Program-made: the position numbers and the translations under genes
DNA from: an uncultured Paracoccaceae bacterium
Lineage (GTDB): Bacteria > Pseudomonadota > Alphaproteobacteria > Rhodobacterales > Rhodobacteraceae
Length of the DNA: 64,000 bases
Reading direction: 5' to 3'
Assembly: GCA_937916485.1 (NCBI GenBank)
Contig: CALFSV010000255.1
Location: 40,333 to 104,332 of the forward strand
In this document: in pieces, positions 8,223 to 15,753 of the stretch
How positions within the stretch are numbered: position 1 is the first letter of the stretch
How the letters are laid out: each line of letters begins with the position of its first letter
Notes under the pieces: model-generated
The model's input: the letters and a program-made list of their open reading frames with translations, nothing else
Told to the model about the DNA's origin: nothing
Database searches by the model: none

Positions 8223-9560
8223 TCAGCCCTTCCCCTTCCAGGGCACAAGGATCCGCTCGGCCCAGCGCATCAGCATGTCGATACCAAAACCGATGACACC
8301 GATCAGGATGATCCCCATGATGACGATGTCGGTGGACTGGAACTTCGACGCCACCATGATCATCATGCCGGCCCCCTTTTCGGCGGCAACCAATTCGGCG
8401 GCCACCACGGTGCCCCAACACACCCCCATCGCGACCCGTGCACCGGTAAAGATGTCGGGTAACGAATTGGGGATGATGACATAGCGCATGATCTGCCACT
8501 TGGACGCACCAAGCGAATAGGCGGCATGCACCTTGGAAATACGGACACCCGACACGCCAGAGCGGGCTGCAATGGCCATGATCCAGAGGGCCGCAAGGAA
8601 CAGCAGGATAATCTTGCCTACTTCGCCAATCCCCGCCCAGATGATCACCAGCGGGATCAGGGCAAGGGGCGGCACCGGTCGCATGAATTCCACGATCGGG
8701 TCAAACCAGCCCCGGAACCAATCGGACAGGCCCATCGCATAGCCAAGCGGGATGCCCACGATGGCCCCCAGGAGGAAACCGACGATGACGCGGAACAGCG
8801 AATAGCCCAGATGCTCTGCCAGGGTAGAGTTGCGGAATCCGACCTGCGAAATCTCGCTCAGCCGCGCCAGAACCGCCTCGGGCGACGGGAGCCAGATCGG
8901 CTCCATCTGCCAGCCCTTGGCCGGGGTCACGTTCAACGTGCCGCGCGGGGTCATCGTGACGCTGCCAAAGCCCACGTCCACCCCTTCGGTATCTGTCGTG
9001 ATGGGGGTGCCGTTCACGGCGATGACTGTCGCCCCATCTTCGCGGGTGATCTCGTCGTTGCTGTCCACGCGCACCAGTTCGCTGCGATAAGAAGCCACTC
9101 CCATCACGTCGTTTTTGGCAAATCCGTCGCCCGGTTCCACCTCGGGCAGTTCAACGACATCGCCGAATGTAAAGACCACGACATCGACGGTCGCATCATC
9201 GGTTGATCCGTCAGGCGCCTGGGCGGTGTAGGTAAAGCTGCCCTCGCCCAGAAACGCCCCCGGCACATGCAAGAACCCCGGCAACAGGCGCGATCCGGTA
9301 AAGGCCCCCCAAAGCACAAAGATCAGAACGATCGAGATGACAGATGCGGCAAAGTTCGACGTTACTGCGCTTTCGTCGCCAAACGTTACGGTCTTGAGCG
9401 AGCCGTAGTCATGGCGAGGGCGCAGGAATTTCCGGATCGCTTTCCAGATGACCAGTGTCAGCAGGATCAGGAGGATATAGCCAAGGATAAACGGTATGGC
9501 AGAGGCGACAGTGCCCAGAACCGCGGCCAGTTCTCCGGCAAGATCTCGGATCAGTTCCAT
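8223..9560 (-). CDS. tauC: Taurine/sulfonate ABC transporter permease with N-terminal extension
   Basis: This 445-residue permease of a NitT/TauT-type importer has its C-terminal half (about residues 225-445) as the BPD_transp_1 core. The EAA loop reads AAYSLGASKWQIMRYVIIPNSLPDIFTG. The N-terminal 220 residues are extra: one membrane segment near residues 20-38, a basic linker, a second segment near 70-88, then about 120 mostly polar residues containing FTYTAQAPDGSTDDATVDVVV. Plain TauC proteins are near 280 residues. The gene starts one base after the tauB stop with an AGGAGGG site. Taurine as substrate is inferred from the divergent tpa/tauR/xsc genes. Its 3' end abuts cueR convergently with two bases between. 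Confidence 0.88.
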   Translation of the reverse strand: MELIRDLAGELAAVLGTVASAIPFILGYILLILLTLVIWKAIRKFLRPRHDYGSLKTVTFGDESAVTSNFAASVISIVLIFVLWGAFTGSRLLPGFLHVPGAFLGEGSFTYTAQAPDGSTDDATVDVVVFTFGDVVELPEVEPGDGFAKNDVMGVASYRSELVRVDSNDEITREDGATVIAVNGTPITTDTEGVDVGFGSVTMTPRGTLNVTPAKGWQMEPIWLPSPEAVLARLSEISQVGFRNSTLAEHLGYSLFRVIVGFLLGAIVGIPLGYAMGLSDWFRGWFDPIVEFMRPVPPLALIPLVIIWAGIGEVGKIILLFLAALWIMAIAARSGVSGVRISKVHAAYSLGASKWQIMRYVIIPNSLPDIFTGARVAMGVCWGTVVAAELVAAEKGAGMMIMVASKFQSTDIVIMGIILIGVIGFGIDMLMRWAERILVPWKGKG

Positions 9561-9561
9561 T

Positions 9562-10365
9562 CTAAGCGCCCTCCTGCCGGCCCATGATTTCCTCTTCCAT
9601 GTCCCAGATCATTCCGAGGATCTCTTCACGGGTCTTGGCAAAGTCGGGATGTTTCTTGACCTCACGCAGGTCTTGGCCGACGCCCATTTCGGCGAAGGGC
9701 AGTCGATATTCCTTGTGGATGCGGCCTGGTCGGGGGGCCATGACCAACAGCCGCTCTCCCAAAAGCAGCGCCTCTTCGACCGAATGGGTGATCAGAATGA
9801 TCGTCTTGCCCGTCTCTTTCCACAGCTTGAGGACAAGGCCCTGCATCTTTTCGCGGGTCAGCGCGTCGAGCGCGCCCAGCGGTTCGTCCATCAGGATAAC
9901 CTCGGGATCATTGGCCAGACAGCGGGCCAGGGCCACGCGCTGCTGCATGCCGCCGGACAATTCGTAAACCGCTTTTTCCTTGAAATCGCCAAGGCCAACG
10001 ACATCCAGAAGATGGTCGACGATGCCCGCCTTTTCGGCCTTTGGCATGCCCTTCATCCGGGGACCAAAGCCCACATTTTCGCGCACGCTCATCCATTCAA
10101 AAAGCGCACCTTGCTGAAACACCATACCCCGTTCGGCACCGGGTCCAGTGACCCTTTTGCCGCCAAGAGAAATGGTGCCGTCCGTTGGTGCCAGAAATCC
10201 GGCGGCAATGTTCAGAAGAGTCGTCTTGCCGCAGCCCGACGGGCCAAGAACAGACAACAACTCGCCCTGTTTGAGGTCGATCGACACATCCTTAAGGGCT
10301 TGGACAGCGGTACCGTTGGGCAGATCAAATCGCATGGACAGCCGGTCGATCACGAGGTTGCTCAT
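9562..10365 (-). CDS. tauB: Taurine ABC transporter ATP-binding protein
   Basis: This 267-residue ATPase of the TauB/SsuB/NrtD class energises sulfonate uptake at the cytoplasmic face. Walker A is GPSGCGKTT, the Q-loop region is MVFQQGALFEW, the ABC signature is LSGGMQQRVALAR, Walker B is VILMDEPLGALD, and the switch His is in ILITHSVEEA. A ribosome site (AGGAG, seven bases before ATG) is present. It lies between tauA and tauC on the minus strand; a stable hairpin separates it from tauA and probably sets the higher expression of the binding protein. Confidence 0.93.
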   Translation of the reverse strand: MSNLVIDRLSMRFDLPNGTAVQALKDVSIDLKQGELLSVLGPSGCGKTTLLNIAAGFLAPTDGTISLGGKRVTGPGAERGMVFQQGALFEWMSVRENVGFGPRMKGMPKAEKAGIVDHLLDVVGLGDFKEKAVYELSGGMQQRVALARCLANDPEVILMDEPLGALDALTREKMQGLVLKLWKETGKTIILITHSVEEALLLGERLLVMAPRPGRIHKEYRLPFAEMGVGQDLREVKKHPDFAKTREEILGMIWDMEEEIMGRQEGA

Positions 10366-10429
10366 GGAGAGGCTCCTGTACGGGTCGTTTCAGTCACTGC
10401 GGGGCCATGGCCGGCACCACAGGTCGATA

Positions 10430-10451
10430 GGGGGCGCCGTAAAGCGCCCCC
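10430..10451 (-). repeat. Intercistronic hairpin between tauA and tauB
   Basis: GGGGGCGC and GCGCCCCC form a perfect 8-bp GC stem around a six-base loop, eight bases past the tauA stop codon. No T-run follows. Hairpins of this kind after a binding-protein gene commonly protect its mRNA or attenuate read-through, which would keep TauA in excess over TauBC. Confidence 0.7.
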
Positions 10452-10459
10452 TTGCCGTA

Positions 10460-11470
10460 TTACATGGCCGATGCCGCAGCGAGCGGACCGGTGTCGACGT
10501 TGCCCTCATAGGTGCCCAGTGCCGAGGGGATGGACCCTGCCTCGACGAACACACCAGCGACCCCCAGCATGAAACTCTGGGCCGCGCCGCCAAGCCATTT
10601 GGCGCTCAGCTGCTCTTCCACGCTTGGGAAGACGAACGTGGCCATGGTCTCAGCCGTCGCCTCAACGTCCATACCAGCGTCCTGTGCGATGACAGGGAGC
10701 ATTTCCTCGGCCATAGAGCCGTCGTTCCAGCCAGCATTCATCTCGGCGGTCACGGCGAGGAAGGCTTCGACCATCTCCGGGTTCTCGGCGACGAAACTTG
10801 CCGGGGCAGAAGTCACGTCAAAGACGAGAATGCCCAGTTCTTCCTTTTCGGCGCCTGTCAGAAGCACATTACCAAACTCGACCGCACGACGAAGCGAGCC
10901 GCCCCAGCCGCAGAACATGTCAACGGCACCCTGACCAAAGGCAGCCGCACCATCCGGCGGGGCCATGTCAACGATGTCCAAGCTGGCGAGGTCTACCCCA
11001 AAGTGGTCCATCTGCCGCAGGAAGCCATAGTGAGCGGCGGTCCCGAGCGGCACAGCCACCTTCTTGCCCGCAATCTCTCCGGCGTTGGTCTGGTCGATTT
11101 CCAGCCCGCTCGCCACGACGCAGTTGTCGTTGTCGGCGTAGGACACGGCGACGTCGAGAGTCACGAGGTCCTGCCCGGCGCTGGTGGCCACAACGAAGGG
11201 CGGAACGCCCTGGCTGACCGCGATCTGCACGTCGCCCGAGGCCATCGCGGCGCTCATGGCGGTGCCTGTGTCAAAGGCCACCCAGTTGATCGGCACGCCC
11301 AGCGCCTCTTCGTAGGTGCCCATGACCTTGGCGTATTGGAACGGCATCGGCCACTCGAGGAAGTAGGCCACGGTAATACCATCAGAATGACCCGCTGCCA
11401 TTGCAGCCTGAGCCCCACTCAGCAGGGCGAGGCCCGCAACAGCGCCCGTCATGTATGTTTTAAGTTTCAT
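10460..11470 (-). CDS. tauA: Taurine ABC transporter substrate-binding protein
   Basis: This 336-residue periplasmic protein starts with a Sec signal (MKLKTYMTGAVAGLALLSG, probable cleavage after AQAAMA). The mature part is a NMT1/TauA-type two-lobe binding fold with segments such as ITVAYFLEWPMPFQYAKVMG, GDVQIAVSQGVPPFVVA and VAVPLGTAAHYGFLRQM, as in taurine-binding proteins of alphaproteobacteria. A GGGAGA ribosome site lies nine bases before the ATG. It is the first gene of the minus-strand tauABC operon, divergent from tpa across a 500-bp regulatory region. Another C2 sulfonate is possible but taurine is the best call from context. Confidence 0.9.
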   Translation of the reverse strand: MKLKTYMTGAVAGLALLSGAQAAMAAGHSDGITVAYFLEWPMPFQYAKVMGTYEEALGVPINWVAFDTGTAMSAAMASGDVQIAVSQGVPPFVVATSAGQDLVTLDVAVSYADNDNCVVASGLEIDQTNAGEIAGKKVAVPLGTAAHYGFLRQMDHFGVDLASLDIVDMAPPDGAAAFGQGAVDMFCGWGGSLRRAVEFGNVLLTGAEKEELGILVFDVTSAPASFVAENPEMVEAFLAVTAEMNAGWNDGSMAEEMLPVIAQDAGMDVEATAETMATFVFPSVEEQLSAKWLGGAAQSFMLGVAGVFVEAGSIPSALGTYEGNVDTGPLAAASAM

Positions 11471-11969
11471 AGTTGGTCGTCTCCCAAGTTGCTGGCCTTA
11501 AGGCCTTTCGTTCGGTCCAGGTTTCGTCCTGACACCCCTTTTTGCTTTGGCAGAGGGCAGAACAGCCGTTTGCCACCGCAGTAATGGATCACGGATCAGA
11601 CTGGTCGCACAGTCCCCCATCTCCGAAACCCATATTCGGAAAAGCCAAAACGACGGATTGCCCGCCATTTGTGCTTTTGTTCATAGCCAAGGCAGTGGCC
11701 GGGCATGCGTCAATCATGTCGTGGCCTCGGCAACCTTGACCAAGGTGGCCCGCCACCGGTGACGGACACGCGGGAAAGCCATCTTTACCAATCTGTTACA
11801 CTTTGCTCAGCATCGCAAGTAGGCGCTGACCGCATCAATTTGGACCTACTCACAGCTGGCATCTGGCCCTATTGAAGCTGCCAGAGGCGTAGGCACAGTG
11901 CTTAGGACGACGGCAACTGGCGAACAGGATTCGACCAGGCTTCGTTTGCTGTTTTTCTGGAGACCACCA
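11471..11969. promoter_or_regulatory. Divergent tauA/tpa intergenic region (499 bp)
   Basis: This is the longest gene-free stretch in the window. Near tauA it has the perfect 12-bp palindrome GGCCTTAAGGCC (11494-11505) and, on the minus strand, a lone CTGGACCGAA (11520-11511) that resembles half of a TauR site. Further right are small stems (GGTGGC/GCCACC at 11744-11757, CCTTG/CAAGG next to it), then the direct repeat at 11841-11871. Short frames here have no ribosome site and no recognisable product, so I call no gene. Confidence 0.6.
11841..11871 (+). promoter_or_regulatory. Probable TauR operator upstream of tpa (direct repeat, 23-bp period)
   Basis: TGGACCTA (11841-11848) and TGGCCCTA (11864-11871) are in direct orientation with starts 23 bp apart, 98 bp before the tpa start codon. 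The same arrangement occurs upstream of xsc. TauR, a MocR-type activator, is known from Rhodobacter capsulatus to bind direct repeats of similar sequence in the tpa promoter. Repeat and spacing are seen; the regulator is inferred. Confidence 0.75.
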
Positions 11970-13346
11970 ATGGACCTGATGCAAAACGACCCTCGCACTG
12001 TCATCGAGGCTGACCGCGCCCACGTTTGGCACCATTTGGTGCAGCACAAGCCGTTTGAGGCGATTGATCCGCAGATCATCGTCGAAGGCAAAGGCCTTCG
12101 GGTCTGGGACATCACGGGCAAAGAGCATGTGGACGCGGTGTCAGGGGCCGTCTGGACCGTCAACGTCGGCTACGGCCGCGAAAGCATCGCCAATGCCGTT
12201 CGCGACCAGCTGGTCAAGATGTGCTATTTCGCAGGCGCAAAGGGCACGATCCCCGGCGCTCAATTCGCCAAGCGTCTGACCGAAAAAATGCCGGGCCTGA
12301 GCCGCGTCTACTATGCAAACTCGGGCTCGGAGGCCAATGAGAAGGCCTTCAAGATGGTGCGCCAGATCAGCCACAAGCATTACGGCGGCAAGAAGAACAA
12401 GATCCTCTACCGCGACCGCGATTACCACGGCACCACCATCGCCTGCCTGTCCGCCGGTGGCCAGCAAGAGCGCAACGCCCAATACGGGCCGTTCACGCCC
12501 GGCTTTGTCTCGGTGCCGCATTGCCTTGAATATCGCGCCCAGTGGGACGGCGAAGATTACGGGATCAAGGCCGCCGAGGCGATCGAAGAGGTCATCTTGC
12601 GCGAAGGTCCCGAGACTATCGGTGCCCTCTGCCTTGAACCCATCACCGCCGGTGGGGGCATCATCGTGCCGCCCCAAGGCTATTGGGAAAAGGTGCAGGA
12701 GATCTGCCGCAAGTATGACATCCTTCTGCACATCGACGAGGTGGTCTGCGGTCTGGGCCGCACGGGCACATGGTTCGGTTACCAGCAGTTCGGCATTCAG
12801 CCCGATATCGTGACAATGGCCAAAGGCGTCGCCTCTGGCTATGCGGCCATCTCGTGCTGTGTGACCACTGACGCGGTGTTCGAGATGTTCAAGGACGACA
12901 CCGATCACCTTGGCTACTTCCGCGACATCTCGACCTTTGGGGGCTGCACCGCCGGGCCGACCGCCGCGCTTGAGAACATGCGGATTATCGAGGACGAGGA
13001 TCTTTGCGGCAACTCCACCCGCATGGGTGCCTACTTCGGAGAAAAGCTGGAGGCACTGATGGAAAAGCGCCAGATCGTCGGCGATGTCCGCGGTATGGGC
13101 CTCTTCCGGGGGGCCGAACTGGTGCTTGACCGCGCCAGCAAGGAGCCGGTGCCGGAAAAGCAGGTGATGGCCGTCGTGGCCGACTGCATGAAGCAGGGTG
13201 TTATCATCGGGGCGACCAACCGGTCCGTCCCCGGCTTTAACAATACCCTGCTTTTCGCCCCGGCCCTGATCGCCACCAAGGATGACCTTGATGAGGTCAT
13301 CACGGCCGTCGACGGTGCCATTGGCCGGGTCTTTTACGGCGAATAA
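11970..13346 (+). CDS. tpa: Taurine--pyruvate aminotransferase
   Basis: This 458-residue class-III aminotransferase moves the amino group of taurine to pyruvate, giving sulfoacetaldehyde and alanine. Family marks are YYANSGSEANEKAFKM, YRDRDYHGTT, the Asp in LLHIDEVVCGLGRTG that contacts the PLP ring nitrogen, and the Schiff-base lysine in DIVTMAKGVASGY. The opening segment VWHHLVQHKPFEAIDPQIIV fits Tpa. ATG at 11970 has TGGAGA about seven bases upstream; an upstream GTG in frame (11898) would add an unlikely leader that runs close to the operator. It is followed by a GNAT gene and tauR. Alanine is presumably recycled by an alanine dehydrogenase not in this window. Confidence 0.94.
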   Translation: MDLMQNDPRTVIEADRAHVWHHLVQHKPFEAIDPQIIVEGKGLRVWDITGKEHVDAVSGAVWTVNVGYGRESIANAVRDQLVKMCYFAGAKGTIPGAQFAKRLTEKMPGLSRVYYANSGSEANEKAFKMVRQISHKHYGGKKNKILYRDRDYHGTTIACLSAGGQQERNAQYGPFTPGFVSVPHCLEYRAQWDGEDYGIKAAEAIEEVILREGPETIGALCLEPITAGGGIIVPPQGYWEKVQEICRKYDILLHIDEVVCGLGRTGTWFGYQQFGIQPDIVTMAKGVASGYAAISCCVTTDAVFEMFKDDTDHLGYFRDISTFGGCTAGPTAALENMRIIEDEDLCGNSTRMGAYFGEKLEALMEKRQIVGDVRGMGLFRGAELVLDRASKEPVPEKQVMAVVADCMKQGVIIGATNRSVPGFNNTLLFAPALIATKDDLDEVITAVDGAIGRVFYGE

Positions 13347-13392
13347 GGCCTATGGGGGGGCGCCAGCTGCCCCCCAAAAAGGACAGACATCG

Positions 13393-14100
13393 ATGGCAGC
13401 ACTCAACGCCCTTGGTCAGCCGATAGGGGCACCGCTTGACGTGCAGCTTCCCCGACCTGTCCCACCACGTTCGGCAATGGCGGGGCGGTTCTGTTCGGTC
13501 ACTCCCTTTGACAACCAGACCGATATTCACCCGCTGTTCGAAGCGTTTTCCGCTGACACAGAAGACCGGATTTGGAACTACCTGCCATATGGCCCCTTTG
13601 CCTCGGTCCAGGCCCTGACGGAATGGGCCGAAGGAACCTGCCGGGGCAGCGATCCGATGTTTCACACGATCCGGGACGTTGCAGGCCAACCGGTCGGGCT
13701 GGCCAGCTATCTGCGCATCGACCCCGGCAACGGCTCTATCGAGGTCGGCCACATCAACTTTGCCCCTGCCCTGCAAAGAACGCCCGCCGCGACCGAGGCG
13801 ATGTTTCTTATGATGTCCCGGGTCTTCGACACCCTTGGCTACCGCCGGTATGAATGGAAATGCGACAGCCTGAACGCGGGCTCTGTCAGGGCTGCCCGGC
13901 GGCTGGGCTTCCAATACGAAGGAACCTTCAGACAAGCGACCCAATACAAGGGACGCAATCGAGACACGGCCTGGTTTTCGATCATCGACAAGGACTGGCC
14001 CGGCGTTAAGGCCGCTTTCGTCGCATGGCTGGACCCATCGAACTTTGATGCAGACGGGCAGCAGCGCCAAAGGCTCAGCGTGCCAAAGGCCGCTGTCTGA
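13393..14100 (+). CDS. GNAT-family N-acetyltransferase in the taurine cluster
   Basis: This 235-residue acetyl-CoA-dependent acyltransferase is of the RimJ/RimL-like subgroup. The central part contains EVGHINFAPALQRTPAATEAMFLM, which holds the acetyl-CoA-binding region, and YEWKCDSLNAGSVRAARRLGFQYEGTFRQ, the classic W.cd..N..S...A..lGF..eG signature. ATG at 13393 follows AAGGA by ten bases; the frame extends upstream into tpa but without a ribosome site. A G-rich stem (13353-13375) separates it from tpa. The acceptor is unknown: it could modify a small amine such as taurine, or detoxify an unrelated compound. Its place between tpa and tauR, both on the same strand, suggests co-expression with taurine genes. 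Confidence 0.82.
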   Translation: MAALNALGQPIGAPLDVQLPRPVPPRSAMAGRFCSVTPFDNQTDIHPLFEAFSADTEDRIWNYLPYGPFASVQALTEWAEGTCRGSDPMFHTIRDVAGQPVGLASYLRIDPGNGSIEVGHINFAPALQRTPAATEAMFLMMSRVFDTLGYRRYEWKCDSLNAGSVRAARRLGFQYEGTFRQATQYKGRNRDTAWFSIIDKDWPGVKAAFVAWLDPSNFDADGQQRQRLSVPKAAV

Positions 14101-14127
14101 ACCACCGGGGTTGCTCCCTCCTCGTCA

Positions 14128-14157
14128 TAGGTCCAATCTGCGCATAGCGTAGCGCCA
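14128..14157 (-). promoter_or_regulatory. Possible degenerate TauR site before tauR
   Basis: TAGGTCCA and TAGCGCCA, read on the minus strand as TGGCGCTA and TGGACCTA, start 22 bp apart and end 12 bases before the tauR start. They resemble the tpa and xsc repeats but are inverted, with one mismatch and a period one base shorter. Autoregulation is possible but weakly supported. Confidence 0.3.
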
Positions 14158-14169
14158 GAACAGGACCCG

Positions 14170-15627
14170 ATGATCCCCGCCGAATCATTTATCCTAGATG
14201 CCACCGAAGGGACGCTTCAGTCCCGAATCCAGCAAATGGTGGCGCAAGGCATCCTGTCTGGCCGCTTTCGCCCGGCCGAACGGCTCCCCTCATCGAGGGC
14301 GCTGGCACGTCATCTTGGGGTCAGCCGGATCACCGTAACGCTGGCCTATACAGAACTGGTCGCTGACGACTACCTCACTGCAAAGGGGCGGTCGGGTTAC
14401 TACGTCAGCCAGAATGCTCCGGAACCGCCCGCCTTTGCCCCGCAAAGCCCGGCGCTAACGACGGTGGACTGGGACAGCCGGCTCGGGCCGGATATCCCGT
14501 CACTAGGACTCACCAAGCCGACAGACTGGGCGCGCTACCGCTACAACTTTATCTACGGCCAGCCCGACGCCGGACTGTTTGACGTGGCCAACTGGCGGCT
14601 TTGCGCCTTGCAGGCGTTGGGCAAAAAGGACTTTGAAAGCCTGACAGCGGACAAGTTCGATCAGGATGATCCCCTGCTGATCGACTTCATCATCCGCCAG
14701 ACCCTGCCCCGCCGGGGTATCCTTGCCAGCCCGGACGAAGTACTTCTGACGCTGGGGGCACAGAACGCCCTCTGGCTGACGGCGCAGTTGCTGCTAGGTC
14801 CGGGAAAGCGGGCGGTGGTTGAGGACCCTTGCTACCCATCTTTGCGGTCCATCGTGACAACGACGCAGGCCGAGGTCACACCGGTCACCGTCGACCGGGA
14901 CGGGCTACCCCCGGATAGCATACCGACCAAGACGGATGTGGTCTTTACCACCCCGTCCCACCAATGCCCCACGACAGCTACCATGCCCCTGTCCCGGCGC
15001 AAGGCGATCCTCGCGCTGGCAGAAGAGCATGACATGCTGATCGTAGAGGATGACTACGAATTCGAGATGTCGTTCCTCAAACCACCTTCCCCTGCGCTCA
15101 AGTCCCTCGACAGGACGGGGCGGGTGATCCATGTAGGATCGTTCTCAAAGTCGATCTTTCCGGGGTTACGACTGGGCTACATGGTTGGTCCGGCCCCCTT
15201 CATCGCCCGGGCGCGGGCCTTGCGGGCCGCGGTCCTGCGCCATCCCCCCGGACATATCCAAAGGACGACCGCCTACTTCCTGTCGCTTGGCCACTACGAC
15301 GCACTGATCCGACGGACGAGCAGGGCCTACGCCGAACGCCGCAAAGTCATGGACGGCGCAATCGCGGCCGAGGGGCTGACGGTTGCCGGGGCAGGCACCT
15401 CGGGCGGGTCATCCATCTGGCTACGGGCTGTGGGGGCTGATACAGGCGCGCTTGCCGCACGGCTACAGGAAAAGGGGGTCCTGATGGAACCAGGCGCACC
15501 CTTCTTTGCCACGACCACAGGCACCTTGCCCCAGGGTGGTCCAGCGACAGAATTCTACAGGCTCGCCTATTCCTCGATCCCCGTAGGACGGATCGGCGAA
15601 GGCGTTGCACTGGTGGCGCGGGGATAG
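14170..15627 (+). CDS. tauR: MocR-type (GntR/aminotransferase) regulator of taurine genes
   Basis: This 485-residue transcription factor has an N-terminal GntR winged helix (about residues 10-80, with SGRFRPAERLPSSRALARHLGV and AYTELVADDYL). It is fused to a fold-type I aminotransferase-like domain with the PLP lysine in VGSFSKSIFPGLRLGYMVGP. Such MocR proteins sense an amine or PLP adduct. Lying between tpa and xsc and next to divergent tauABC, it corresponds to TauR, the taurine-dependent activator described in Rhodobacter capsulatus. Its likely targets are the 23-bp-spaced direct repeats before tpa and xsc. Start ATG has CAGGA four to five bases upstream. Confidence 0.9.
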   Translation: MIPAESFILDATEGTLQSRIQQMVAQGILSGRFRPAERLPSSRALARHLGVSRITVTLAYTELVADDYLTAKGRSGYYVSQNAPEPPAFAPQSPALTTVDWDSRLGPDIPSLGLTKPTDWARYRYNFIYGQPDAGLFDVANWRLCALQALGKKDFESLTADKFDQDDPLLIDFIIRQTLPRRGILASPDEVLLTLGAQNALWLTAQLLLGPGKRAVVEDPCYPSLRSIVTTTQAEVTPVTVDRDGLPPDSIPTKTDVVFTTPSHQCPTTATMPLSRRKAILALAEEHDMLIVEDDYEFEMSFLKPPSPALKSLDRTGRVIHVGSFSKSIFPGLRLGYMVGPAPFIARARALRAAVLRHPPGHIQRTTAYFLSLGHYDALIRRTSRAYAERRKVMDGAIAAEGLTVAGAGTSGGSSIWLRAVGADTGALAARLQEKGVLMEPGAPFFATTTGTLPQGGPATEFYRLAYSSIPVGRIGEGVALVARG

Positions 15628-15666
15628 CACTACGCCCATCGGTGAGATTGGCGGGGCACACCACTT

Positions 15667-15697
15667 TGGCCCTATCCACCACCCTCAACTGGCCCTA
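15667..15697 (+). promoter_or_regulatory. Probable TauR operator upstream of xsc (direct repeat, 23-bp period)
   Basis: TGGCCCTATCC occurs twice without mismatch, at 15667-15677 and 15690-15700, so the 8-bp cores start exactly 23 bp apart, as in the tpa region. The second copy ends 53 bases before the xsc ATG. This suggests a separate TauR-dependent promoter for the xsc-pta-ackA-soe operon. Confidence 0.78.
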
Positions 15698-15753
15698 TCC
15701 CGGCCCTCCCCTCCGCGCCATACCCATCCGGTAGCCCAGCCGGAGGACCCCCC

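Noticed and set aside
10148..11584. A 478-codon plus-strand frame over tauB/tauA
   Set aside because: Antisense to two clear ABC transporter genes; composition is typical of a shadow (His, Gly and Arg rich).
11542..11739. A 65-codon frame in the tauA/tpa region
   Set aside because: No ribosome site, no family, and it lies in a regulatory region with inverted repeats.
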